Source: JAKFWF01 sp963732635
GTDB taxonomy: Bacteria; Pseudomonadota; Alphaproteobacteria; Rhizobiales; Hyphomicrobiaceae
Length of the DNA stretch: 64,000 nt
Reading direction: 5' to 3'
NCBI GenBank assembly: GCA_963732635.1
Contig: CAVTAL010000006.1
Coordinates: forward strand, 103,534-167,533
Below are positions 44,442-52,374 of the stretch, in pieces (within the stretch, counting starts at the first letter, position 1; each line of letters begins with the position of its first letter). The translations under genes and the position numbers were made by a program. Below the pieces are notes generated by a model. That model saw only the letters and a program-made list of their open reading frames with translations. It was not told the DNA's origin and searched no databases.

Positions 44442-46238
44442 TTATCTCCTGGGGATCGAAAGATTGCCGCTCGGGGTCAGGATGGTTATTGATTGTATTC
44501 CGCTGCGGAGGTCCGCACCAAATGCGCGCTTAGCAGCTTGCTCCGCCGCCTCCAACGTCATTCCGGCCTGCTGTCTGGCATCGACGATGATGTCGCCGGC
44601 TTGTCCACGTCCGTTCATGATCCTGTTGGATATGGCACTCGATAAACCGTCGGCGTCAGTTCTGCCGACCCCCGACACGGTCTTGAGTTCGTAGGGCTTG
44701 CCATCTATCTTGAAGTCCGGTGTGCGGCCTGCACCAGTGGGCACGATCTCGACGTTCTTACCGAGGTCCCGCAACTCCTTGGCGAAGTTTTGCTCCGCAG
44801 GCGTAAGGCCGTCCAGTTTGCCCGTCAACGATCCTTGGCCAGGGCGCTTGGCGAGGAAGTCGGGTGGCTTGGCCGCTGGTGATGTTGAGGGCTGGGCAGC
44901 CGGAGGTTGTTTCGGTGCCGGCGCCGACGGTCCCTTAGGAATTCGCGGTGGCGCTGCGATTGGAGTGACGCCGCCATCCGGTGCGAAGGTGAAGCGGCCG
45001 GCTTCGTCGTGGTGCGGATTGAACTTGGCGATGGTCGCTCCCGCCGGCCCATATCCCGCCGCGGCGCGCTTTTCGTCCTGGGTCAGGAAGCTCGCGCCGT
45101 CGAGCCGTGCCCACAGCGCCTCGCGGTCGGGCGCCAGGGCGTCGAGGTTGTCGAGGTCGGGACGCAGTTCGAGGTGGATTGCGTCATCAGCCAGCAGCCA
45201 GTTCGACAGCGCCTTGGCGGTTCGCGTCGCCAGCGGAATGACCGTCTGCCGCCAGAACGATCGGTTGGCCTCGCTGTAGTTCGAGTACGTATTGTCGCCC
45301 GGCAGGCCGAGCAGTAGCGGCGGCACGCCAAGCGCCAATGCGATGTCGCGGGCGGCCATCTGTTTCAGCGAAATGAAGTCCATGTCGCGCGGCGACAAAC
45401 TCATCGCCTTCCAGTCGAGGCCGCCTTCGAGCAGCAGCGGCCGGCCGGCGTTGCGCGCGCCCTGGAAGGTGTCCTCGAGCTCGCGCTTCAGACGGTCGAA
45501 CTGGACCGGCGTCATTGTCTCGCCGGAGCCGTAGACCAACGCGCCGGAGGGCCTCGCGGAGTTGTCGAGCAGCGCCTTGTTCCAGCGCGCCGCCTCGTTG
45601 TGGATGTCGATCGCGGTCGCCGCCGCTTCGATCGGTGACAGGCCGTAGTGGTCGTCGAGCGGGTGGAACTGGCGCAAGTGCAGGATGCGCGGCACGCCGG
45701 CGATTGCTTCGCCGGCCAGCGTGAGGCTCTGCCCACCGGCGGTGTAACGGTAGGCATCGGCCCAGCCGTCGGCGCCGGGAATGATCTGGATGCGGTCGGG
45801 GCGCAGTGCGTACAACTCGCGGACCTCGCCGCCGATCGCCACCGCCTCGATGTAGGCATTGCCCGACACCAGCAGAAAGCCGACCAGGCCCTCGATCAGG
45901 TCGACCTTGGTGCGGCCGGGCGCCGGTCTCGCCAGCAAGTCTAGGATCGTGTGTTGGCTGACTTCGCTGTCGCCGTCGTAGAGCAGCAGCGGCACCGAGG
46001 CGGTGGCCTCGGCGATCATCCTGACGCAGCGATAAGCGACCGGGTTCTGCATCATGCCTTCGCGGGCGAAGCTCGCGTAGTCGCGCCCACTCCACACCGG
46101 CTGACGCAAGTTTTCGAGTGATACCAGCGACGCGGTGGCGCTGGCTTTCGCCGCCGTTGGGCGGGGAGAAGCGAACAGCCGCGCAAGCATGCGCGACATC
46201 GCGCCCTGCCGCGCGGGCTCGGCGTTCGGTGTTTGCAT
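44442..46238 (-). CDS. GTA portal protein (RcGTA gp3, HK97 family) fused to a C-terminal CdiA-like nuclease/toxin domain
   Basis: A 598-aa protein. Residues 1-407 are an HK97-type portal: QNPVAYRCVRMIAEA, LLARPAPGRTKVDLIEGLVG, YALRPDRIQIIPG and IALALGVPPLLLGLPGDNTY. Portals of this group normally end about here. Then come HHDEAGRF (about 409-416), a linker seen in phage proteins joined to toxins, a Pro/Ala-rich stretch (420-465) and a separate domain (477-598). That domain has TPDFKIDG and ELK, with D508, E517 and K519 forming a D...ExK nuclease-like set, then GQAGDIIVDARQQ. This resembles CdiA C-terminal tRNase domains. The frame is continuous. The start is ATG 46238 or 46199. Confidence 0.85.
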   Translation of the reverse strand: MQTPNAEPARQGAMSRMLARLFASPRPTAAKASATASLVSLENLRQPVWSGRDYASFAREGMMQNPVAYRCVRMIAEATASVPLLLYDGDSEVSQHTILDLLARPAPGRTKVDLIEGLVGFLLVSGNAYIEAVAIGGEVRELYALRPDRIQIIPGADGWADAYRYTAGGQSLTLAGEAIAGVPRILHLRQFHPLDDHYGLSPIEAAATAIDIHNEAARWNKALLDNSARPSGALVYGSGETMTPVQFDRLKRELEDTFQGARNAGRPLLLEGGLDWKAMSLSPRDMDFISLKQMAARDIALALGVPPLLLGLPGDNTYSNYSEANRSFWRQTVIPLATRTAKALSNWLLADDAIHLELRPDLDNLDALAPDREALWARLDGASFLTQDEKRAAAGYGPAGATIAKFNPHHDEAGRFTFAPDGGVTPIAAPPRIPKGPSAPAPKQPPAAQPSTSPAAKPPDFLAKRPGQGSLTGKLDGLTPAEQNFAKELRDLGKNVEIVPTGAGRTPDFKIDGKPYELKTVSGVGRTDADGLSSAISNRIMNGRGQAGDIIVDARQQAGMTLEAAEQAAKRAFGADLRSGIQSITILTPSGNLSIPRR

Positions 46239-46306
46239 TTGATGTCCTCGGTGCTTTGCTCTCTCCCTGAGGAGAAAGCGGGAGGGGATGGCTGCCACAC
46301 CACAGG

Positions 46307-46448
46307 TGTCATCCTCGGCCTTGTGCCGAGGACCCAAGGTTCAGCAGTTGCGACTTTGCCAGATGGCGTTTGCTCTGGCAGCGGAATACGTCTGCGGCTT
46401 CAGAACCGGTTGCAGGATGGGTCCTCGGGCCAAGCCCGAGGATGACAG
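46307..46448. repeat. Dispersed repeat, family D (copy 1)
   Basis: GTCATCCTCGG...CCGAGGACCCA at the left and GGGTCCTCGGGC...CCCGAGGATGAC at the right form inverted ends about 140 bp apart. This fills the 291-bp gap between the portal and large terminase genes, where no gene is seen. Similar GTCATCC/GGACCCA hairpins occur at 51867-51962 and 60456-60626. Confidence 0.7.
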
Positions 46449-46529
46449 CACGGGGGAGGCCGCACGGGGCACTCCGATGTTGGAGGTGCTCAGAGCGTCA
46501 GCTAAAGGATCAATGGCTTTGTGCAACCC

Positions 46530-47984
46530 TCACAGCATCCGCATGCCGGGCCTTGGCGTGGTCGTCAGCATCAAGTCGGTCAGGGCCCAGACCAGCGCGT
46601 CGAGCCGGTCGGGGCTGCGACTGCCGGCGCCGTCGGCGCCGAACGCACACATCTGTGCCTCAAGCTGGTCGAAGCGGCCGACATGGGCGACGCGACCCTC
46701 GGCGTAGAGGGCGGCGACCGGCTCGGCCCGCAAATACTTGCCGCGCGTCGCGTTGACTTTGGTGATCGGCACCGTGGCGTCGACCTGACGCAGCACCGAC
46801 ACCACCATTTCGCCGCCCTGGTTGGCCTCGGCGACGATGCGGTCGGCCCGGAAATCGTGATAGGCGGCGATCGCGGCGCGCGCCCATTCGTGCGGCATGC
46901 GACCTTGGATGGTGCGATCGGCAAGCACATAGCCGCGACCGTTCTCGCCTAGACCCGCGACGACAATGCCGCAGGCGTCGGACGATTGGGTCGCCGTCAC
47001 CGGCGGGTCTAGCGCGACGACGATGCGGCCAAGTTCTGGAGCGGTCGAGATGCGGCCCTCGTCTAGCCAGTCGGGACGCCACAGCGCGCCGGCAAGTTCG
47101 GTGATGATTTCGCCGTCGAGTTCCTGTCGGCCAAGCGCGGTACCGGCATAGCGCCGCCGCATCTCGGTCATGAAAGACGCCGCTAGGTTTTCCGCGTTGG
47201 CGGCGGTCGCCGCCCGCGTCGTCACCGTCATCGGGTCGGCTAGCAACTTCGCCAGCAGCGGTATGTTGCGCGGTGTCGTGGTCACCAGCTGGCGCGGGTT
47301 CGGGCCGAGCCGGAGCGCGAACTGCAGCATGTCCCAGGTGGCTTCGGCGCGGCGCCACTTGGCGAGTTCGTCGCACCAGGCGGCGTCGAACTGCGGTCCG
47401 CGCAGGGCTTCCGGGTCCTCGCCCGAGAACAGTTGGGCGATCGCGCCGTTCGGCCAGATCAGCCGGCTGTTCGACGGCTCGAAGGTCGGCCGGTCGGCGT
47501 CGGTGTGCACCGACAGTAGCCCGGAGACGCCCTCGACCATGACGCTGCGGGCGTCGTGGTGGGTCTCGGCGACGAGGGCGATGCGGCGTGCCGGCGTAGC
47601 TGTGGCGTAACCGTGGCCGAGCGCCAGCGCGCGCACCCATTCGGCACCAGCGCGGGTCTTGCCGGCACCTCTGCCGCCGAGGATCAGCCAAGTGCGCCAG
47701 CCATCGCCCGCGATTGGCGGTGGCAGCTGGTCGTCACGCGCCCAAACCGGCCAATCGCCGAGCAGGCTCGCGAGCTCCTCCTTGGGCAACGCGCCCAGGA
47801 TTTCCTCGAGCCGACGGTCGACGTCAGCGGCTGAGCCGCTCGCGCAGTCGCTTAATTCTTGCCGCAAGCTCGCGGCGCACCTTGTCCTCGTTGTCGCCGG
47901 CTGTTTCGGGTGCGCCGAAAGGCTTTCCGGTGGCGCCGCGTCCGGCGTGGGGTCCAGTGCCGGGTTCGGCGCGGCTGTTGTCAT
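46530..47984 (-). CDS. GTA large terminase subunit (RcGTA gp2)
   Basis: Packaging ATPase-nuclease, up to 484 aa. Walker A is LGGRGAGKTRAGAEWV. Walker B-like GPQFDAAWCDELAKW and the motif III region LVTTTPRN follow. The nuclease half carries VALDPPVT and PDRLDALVWALTDLM with the metal-binding acids. In GTAs this enzyme packages random host DNA by headful. The start is unclear: ATG 47984 makes a 160-bp overlap with the small terminase, and the family N-terminus (LEEILGALPKEEL, WPVWARDDQLPPP) begins only at about 47820. No ATG or GTG lies in frame there. Confidence 0.9.
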   Translation of the reverse strand: MTTAAPNPALDPTPDAAPPESLSAHPKQPATTRTRCAASLRQELSDCASGSAADVDRRLEEILGALPKEELASLLGDWPVWARDDQLPPPIAGDGWRTWLILGGRGAGKTRAGAEWVRALALGHGYATATPARRIALVAETHHDARSVMVEGVSGLLSVHTDADRPTFEPSNSRLIWPNGAIAQLFSGEDPEALRGPQFDAAWCDELAKWRRAEATWDMLQFALRLGPNPRQLVTTTPRNIPLLAKLLADPMTVTTRAATAANAENLAASFMTEMRRRYAGTALGRQELDGEIITELAGALWRPDWLDEGRISTAPELGRIVVALDPPVTATQSSDACGIVVAGLGENGRGYVLADRTIQGRMPHEWARAAIAAYHDFRADRIVAEANQGGEMVVSVLRQVDATVPITKVNATRGKYLRAEPVAALYAEGRVAHVGRFDQLEAQMCAFGADGAGSRSPDRLDALVWALTDLMLTTTPRPGMRML

Positions 47985-48435
47985 CGACGATCTCCGCTGC
48001 CTTGACCAAGGTTCCGATCGCGCGCGAGTGCCGTTCGTGATCGGTCGGCGACAGGGCGCCGCTCGCCAGAATGTCCATTTCGAGTTGCTCCAGTTTCAAG
48101 ATGACAGTGGTGCGCAGGCGCCTAATCAGCGCGCCGGGCCGGACGCTGACCCGCACGGGTGGGCCAGTGGCTCTGCCATCGGCCGGCGAGGACGGTGCCG
48201 TGCTGTTGCGGGACCAGGCTCTGTCCCTGGCGTAGCGCTGCAGCGTCGTTAGTGTGATGTTGTTGGTGGCGGCGACCTGGATCGGGTCGGCACCGGGCGC
48301 TTCGTAGGCGCGCTTGAGCGCGTCCCAGTCGCGCGGCGGCGCTATTGGTCCGTTGTTGCGACTGAGCAAGTTGAAATGTCCGGTTTTGTCGATGTGGCGC
48401 AGGATAAGCGGTGATGCGCTTTGGTGTGGCCTCAT
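47824..48435 (-). CDS. GTA small terminase-like protein (RcGTA gp1)
   Basis: A 203-aa protein. A helix-turn-helix region (PRDWDALKRAYEAPGADPIQ, then LTTLQRYARDRAW) is followed by a basic disordered stretch and a helical part (ILKLEQLEMDILASGALSP). Small terminases recognise and load DNA; in GTAs they have lost site specificity. It is the first gene of the GTA cluster, and the AT-richer region upstream (48436-48823) probably contains the promoter. Confidence 0.78.
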   Translation of the reverse strand: MRPHQSASPLILRHIDKTGHFNLLSRNNGPIAPPRDWDALKRAYEAPGADPIQVAATNNITLTTLQRYARDRAWSRNSTAPSSPADGRATGPPVRVSVRPGALIRRLRTTVILKLEQLEMDILASGALSPTDHERHSRAIGTLVKAAEIVDDNSRAEPGTGPHAGRGATGKPFGAPETAGDNEDKVRRELAARIKRLRERLSR

Positions 48436-48823
48436 TGCGGCTCACACAATTTCTGCGTTATACAGTATTAGTACCCGAAGAGCGTCGCGCTGTCAATTCG
48501 AAAAGCAATGCGGCAAATTATAAAAATTGGCGAATGCTTGGTTATGTTATGGAAGTACTCGCGCGCGCGTGAGCAATTCTAGTATAACACAGCCAACGTC
48601 AGCGTGGATAAGTTTTCCGGCGCACCCGAGGGCATCAATGCTGCGCCGCGATGCCCGGTTGCTGCCGTGCAGCATGGATTTATTGCAACAATTGTGAAGT
48701 GGCATATTGTCAAAACGTGGTTGACGTGAGACATTTAGGCACCGTTAAGTAAATCGTGGGTACAGTTAACGCTGCAGCGGGCGATCGAGTTATCAGATCG
48801 GCAGCGTTCGGAAGGTGCGGTCG
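48436..48823. other. Non-coding region upstream of the GTA cluster
   Basis: No credible gene in 388 bp. The stretch is AT-richer than the rest of the window. On the minus strand a TATAAT lies at 48517-48522, about 80 bp before the small terminase start, but I see no convincing -35 box. On the plus strand TTGACG at about 48720 precedes the small gene at 48.8 kb. The alternating run CGCGCGCG is at about 48560. Confidence 0.4.
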
Positions 48824-49084
48824 ATGCTTAAGAATTGGTCGAGCGGCTCGGATAGACTGGCAACTGCGGCACGAGCCGCTGGCTTTGCAATGGCAACTCC
48901 GGACGACCGCCCCGACGACGCTCCGTCCCCCGCTCCGAAGCTGCAGTGGAGCCCATCCGTCGCGACAGCATGGACCGCAGCTTCGCCTCAGCGCGCACTG
49001 GTGGTTTCGAGGCCACAAACGGCGTCCTATCAGTCGATGTTTCGCGATTGGGTCGCGGGCTTGAACTGGCGCGCGCCGGCCTGA
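48824..49084 (+). CDS. Hypothetical small protein
   Basis: An 86-aa frame starting MLKNWSSGSDRLATAARAAG and ending YQSMFRDWVAGLNWRAPA. It has a Pro/Asp-rich middle and no membrane segment. I do not recognise it. Support is only its length in a gene-free interval and a possible -35-like TTGACG upstream. It points away from the GTA cluster and converges with the hydrolase gene. Confidence 0.4.
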   Translation: MLKNWSSGSDRLATAARAAGFAMATPDDRPDDAPSPAPKLQWSPSVATAWTAASPQRALVVSRPQTASYQSMFRDWVAGLNWRAPA

Positions 49085-49088
49085 TCGG

Positions 49089-50000
49089 TCAACGGTTCGC
49101 GCTGGCAATCCAGCCGAGCACGCTCGCGAAGTTGTGCGCAATCCAGAAATGACCGCTATCAGATAATCTGATAACTGAACGTCTTGCCGGCGCATCGGCG
49201 AACGCAGCGAGCAGCGCTTCGACTGCCGCCAGCGGTACGTTGCGGTCCTGGTCGCCAATCCAGACTTGGCTCGGTGCAATCGTCGCCGCCAAGTTGATAT
49301 GCCAGGGCCGGCTGAAAATCCTCATGTCGATCACCGGTCCGCGTGCGCTCGACGACAAGCCTTCGGCAAACGTGTTGCCGAGATTGATCGCGAAATCGGC
49401 ATCACGCGCCATCATCCGGTCGGCGCCGCGCGCGCGGCCGGCTGCAATTTGAGTTGCGCGCAGCGGTGATCGTTTCGCCACCTGTCGCAGCAGGCCGAAC
49501 GCGACCGGCAGTGCGCCCGGCATTCGCGGCAAAATCCGAAACGCAGTATGATGATAGATGCCGAGCTTTGGTCGTGGCGTAACGCCTGCAATCGGACCGA
49601 CTGGCGACACCAACGCCGATGCCGTCACGCGGTAGCCGAGGCTTGCCGCCACCGCCGCCGCATATGGTCCGCCACCGGAAATGCCGAGCACCGCGAACCG
49701 GTCGAGCTTCAACTGATCGGCGATCTCATCGACGTCGGCGGCGAAGCCCGCGAGGCTCGGCTTCGACGGTGCATCGGTGTTGCCGTAGGACCAGCGATCG
49801 AGCGCGATCAGCTTCAAGCGATGGGCAATGGCCGCTTCGGTCGCGCCGCGAAATTTCAAGTGCGATCCCGGCGTGCCATGCAGCGCGATCACCGGATGCC
49901 CGTCAGCCGCGCCATAGGTCGCATAGCTGAACCGTCGGCCACAGGACAGCCGCAAGGTCGCCGCAGGTTGGTGTGGTCGTTCGATCAACTTCGCTTCCAC
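49089..50000 (-). CDS. Alpha/beta-hydrolase
   Basis: A 303-aa cytosolic alpha/beta-hydrolase fold protein. The oxyanion region is HGTPGSHL, the nucleophile elbow is LGISGGGPYAAA (Ser in GISGG), the acid is in WIGDQDRNVP and the catalytic His is in LSDSGHFWIAH. All three triad members are in place, so it is probably active as an esterase, lipase or similar enzyme. The substrate is unknown. It is monocistronic, between two genes on the other strand. Confidence 0.8.
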   Translation of the reverse strand: MEAKLIERPHQPAATLRLSCGRRFSYATYGAADGHPVIALHGTPGSHLKFRGATEAAIAHRLKLIALDRWSYGNTDAPSKPSLAGFAADVDEIADQLKLDRFAVLGISGGGPYAAAVAASLGYRVTASALVSPVGPIAGVTPRPKLGIYHHTAFRILPRMPGALPVAFGLLRQVAKRSPLRATQIAAGRARGADRMMARDADFAINLGNTFAEGLSSSARGPVIDMRIFSRPWHINLAATIAPSQVWIGDQDRNVPLAAVEALLAAFADAPARRSVIRLSDSGHFWIAHNFASVLGWIASANR

Positions 50001-50094
50001 TTCATCAGGCCGCGTGACCTCGACCGCATCTTACGTGTAAGACACGGGATATCACACGCCTTCGCAATATGCCCCAAGACGGAAAGCCCACTCG

Positions 50095-51078
50095 ATGCGC
50101 CTCGCGCTACTGCTGATCTCCTGCCTACTGGCTGTTGTGCCTGCTGGTGCTGCATCGCTCGATGGCCTCGCCGTCGACGTCGTCAACAAGAGCGAGCCGG
50201 TGTTGTGCGCCGAGAAGGACAACGTCGCGCTCAGCTTCACGAACAACAAGGTCAGGAGTTTCCGCATCGAGGCGGCGCATCCGGTCTACGTCGGCATGCT
50301 GGCGCGCGACAGCTTCGAAGCCGACTGGACGGCTTGCGATATGTCGGCCGACCCGGCATTCAAGGCGCCGACGCCGCCGCGACGTACCACGTTCTACGAA
50401 GACATCGAATTGTGGGTGGTCGGCTACACGTTCCCGACCTTCTGGCGGCCGGCGACTGTGCCGGTGCGCATTGGCAATCGCGTCGAGACCGGCCTGCATC
50501 TCATTCAAGTCTGGCTGCTGCGTAACGACGGCGCCGAGGAGGTGCTGGTGCTCTATCCGCAAGACGGCTATTGGCGGCCGCGGCCGATGACGCCGGCCGG
50601 CATGCGCGCGACGTCCTACGGCTCGTCATTCCTGATCGGACCAGTGGAAGAAGAAGGCCGGCCGATCGTCAAGTTCAAGGAAGTCGTGTTCGACCCGAAG
50701 GCCCGCACCTTCACGCTTGCCTTCGAGCGCGGCGGTTCGGCGACATTGAAGATCGCCAAGGCCGACAGCAATCGCTTGGCGCTTGATGTCGCCTTCGACA
50801 AGCCCATCGACGGGCGGCCGTTCGCGATGATGCGTTCAATGTATATCACGGAATTCAACAACGACGTCGCGCGCATCGCAGTGCGCGAAAAAGGCGCCAA
50901 GAGCTGGCGCGAGGACAACATCATGAAGTTCGACCGCGCCACCGCCACCGACATCTGGGCCGGGCGCCTGACGCCCTCGCAGCACAACACCGCCTCGCCC
51001 GATCTCGTGTTCAACAGCTTCTCCGACACGGGCGAGCCCAAGCGGCCAAAGGCCGAAGCGCCGGTGCTGCCGAAGTAG
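50095..51078 (+). CDS. Exported protein of unknown function
   Basis: A 327-aa protein with a Sec signal peptide (RLALLLISCLLAVVPAGA). The mature part is rich in beta strands and aromatic residues (FYEDIELWVVGYTFPTFWRP) and has two cysteines that could form a disulfide. I do not recognise a named family. It is single, 95 bp from the divergent hydrolase gene. Confidence 0.65.
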   Translation: MRLALLLISCLLAVVPAGAASLDGLAVDVVNKSEPVLCAEKDNVALSFTNNKVRSFRIEAAHPVYVGMLARDSFEADWTACDMSADPAFKAPTPPRRTTFYEDIELWVVGYTFPTFWRPATVPVRIGNRVETGLHLIQVWLLRNDGAEEVLVLYPQDGYWRPRPMTPAGMRATSYGSSFLIGPVEEEGRPIVKFKEVVFDPKARTFTLAFERGGSATLKIAKADSNRLALDVAFDKPIDGRPFAMMRSMYITEFNNDVARIAVREKGAKSWREDNIMKFDRATATDIWAGRLTPSQHNTASPDLVFNSFSDTGEPKRPKAEAPVLPK

Positions 51079-51387
51079 GGTTGGAGGCGTTGGTGATTTC
51101 GCGATGGTCGCGTCGTTGCGCCCAGCGATATTCGACCGTCAAGGCTATGTGGCACATGCGGGCCCGAGTCACATCGTATTCGAGCATCGGCTTTGCCCGA
51201 AAGCGCTTTATCAACCGCATCATCGCAGTAGGAATCATTGCGCCATCGGCTGACCAGCCGTCATTGAATTAGCTGCACATACCAGCAGTATCCCAAGTTC
51301 CTCAGGCTTACTCATGCGCTCCCAATGGGCCTCGATAAAGGCAACATGGCCAGATTGGCCTGCTGCTTCGTCAAGTTGGCGGGACGT
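51079..51387. other. Gap with possible gene remnant
   Basis: No full gene. On the minus strand an open frame of about 50 codons ends at about 51237 and reads GHVAFIEAHWERMSKPEELG. It has no start and no partner I recognise, and may be a remnant related to the broken toxin gene next to it. Confidence 0.35.
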
Positions 51388-51531
51388 TCATTCACCGATC
51401 CACCTTCGAGGCTGCGAGGATAAAGACGCGACCGCCATACCAAGGTCTCGCACGTGAGCGGACCCGGCAAAAACATCGACGATACGAGGGACCAGCCTGT
51501 GCGACAGGTTCTGGTCAAACAGTAGCCTCAC
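51388..51531 (-). pseudogene. Truncated DUF5615 toxin (PIN-like)
   Basis: Starting at GTG 51531, overlapping the DUF433 stop (GTGA), the frame reads RLLFDQNLSHRLVPRIVDVF, then GSAHVRDLGMA, the N-terminal third of DUF5615 PIN-like nucleases. It then diverges and stops after 47 codons; the family is usually about 110-120 aa. The C-terminal metal-binding residues are missing, so it is likely inactive. Confidence 0.75.
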
Positions 51532-51791
51532 GCGAACGGCGCACCGACAAGGCGGCGCTCGCAGTCAGCTGCAAATGCCAAGCAGGCCCGAATATCTTCG
51601 ATCGTCAGGTCGGGAAAGTCAGCGACGATTTCCTCGGGCGTCATGCCGGACGCCAGATATTCCAGTACATCATACACAGTGATGCGAAGCCCGCGAATGC
51701 ACGGTTTCCCGCTGCGCTTGCCTGGTTCAATCGTGATGATCTTCGAATAGTCCATGGCCGATAGATTCGACGATGCTTCGGTGCCGGTCAA
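51528..51791 (-). CDS. DUF433 antitoxin
   Basis: An 87-aa protein with the DUF433 core: ITIEPGKRSGKPCIRGLRI and YLASGMTPEEIVADFPDLT. This family forms a winged HTH-like fold and is the antitoxin partner of DUF5615. A shorter start at the internal Met (MDYSKIITIEPG) is equally likely. It is intact, while its toxin partner, overlapping its stop, is truncated. Confidence 0.82.
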   Translation of the reverse strand: MTGTEASSNLSAMDYSKIITIEPGKRSGKPCIRGLRITVYDVLEYLASGMTPEEIVADFPDLTIEDIRACLAFAADCERRLVGAPFA

Positions 51792-51866
51792 GTGCCATTT
51801 GGCGCTTTCGGGTCACGTGCCTCCGGGGCGATTCGACGTTGGCACAGAGCCAAGCAGATAACTGGT

Positions 51867-51962
51867 GTCATCCCGCATTCATTGCCGGGACCCATGCTGC
51901 CACGTAGTCGGCGCTCACGCGTCTTGGCGCGATGGGTCCCGGGGACAAGCCCCGGGATGACA
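51867..51962. repeat. Dispersed repeat, family D (copy 2)
   Basis: GTCATCCCGCATTCATTGCC...GGGACCCATG and GATGGGTCCCGGGG...CCCCGGGATGAC form inverted ends about 95 bp apart. The gap between yjdM and the DUF433 gene holds no other feature. Confidence 0.7.
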
Positions 51963-52008
51963 GCGTGAGATGTTTGTACCCGGAGCAAGTCCCGGAACAA
52001 TCCCGCCC

Positions 52009-52374
52009 TCAAGCCTTGCGGACGAACTCGGACTTCAGCTGCATCGGGCCGATGCCGTCGATCTTGCAGTCGATGTCGTGGCCGGCGACGCCGTCGACGA
52101 GACGGATGTTGCGCACCTTGGTGCCGACCTTGACGACCGACGACGAGCCCTTGACCTTCAGGTCCTTGATCACCGTCACGCTGTCGCCATCGGCGAGCAC
52201 GTTGCCCATCGCATCCTTGATGACACGCGGGCCGTCATCGTCGTCGGCGCTGGCGCTTGCAGTACCCGCACTCCACTCGTGCGCACACTCCGGACAGATC
52301 AGCAACGCGCCGTCCTGGTAGGTGTACTCGCAGTTGCACTTCGGGCAGGCGGGGAGGGTGTCGGTGTTGGGCAT
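52009..52374 (-). CDS. yjdM: YjdM (PhnA) zinc-ribbon protein
   Basis: A 121-aa protein with an N-terminal zinc ribbon (LPACPKCNCEYTYQDG and ICPECAHEW, four Cys) and the PhnA C-terminal domain (VIKDAMGNVLADGDSVTVIK, then LKVKGSSSVVKVGTKVRNI). The cellular role of the family is not settled despite the old phosphonate name. Its ATG overlaps the nuoD stop (TAATG), so it is translated with nuoD, an unusual arrangement. Confidence 0.88.
   Translation of the reverse strand: MPNTDTLPACPKCNCEYTYQDGALLICPECAHEWSAGTASASADDDDGPRVIKDAMGNVLADGDSVTVIKDLKVKGSSSVVKVGTKVRNIRLVDGVAGHDIDCKIDGIGPMQLKSEFVRKA

Noticed and set aside
46307..46448. CRISPR-like repeat arrangement in the terminase-portal gap.
   Set aside because: There are only two inverted arms, no regular spacers and no cas gene. 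It is a dispersed hairpin repeat.
30783..48435. An ordinary prophage.
   Set aside because: No integrase, repressor, excisionase, replication gene or attachment repeats are seen. Gene order and families match the Rhodobacter-type GTA.
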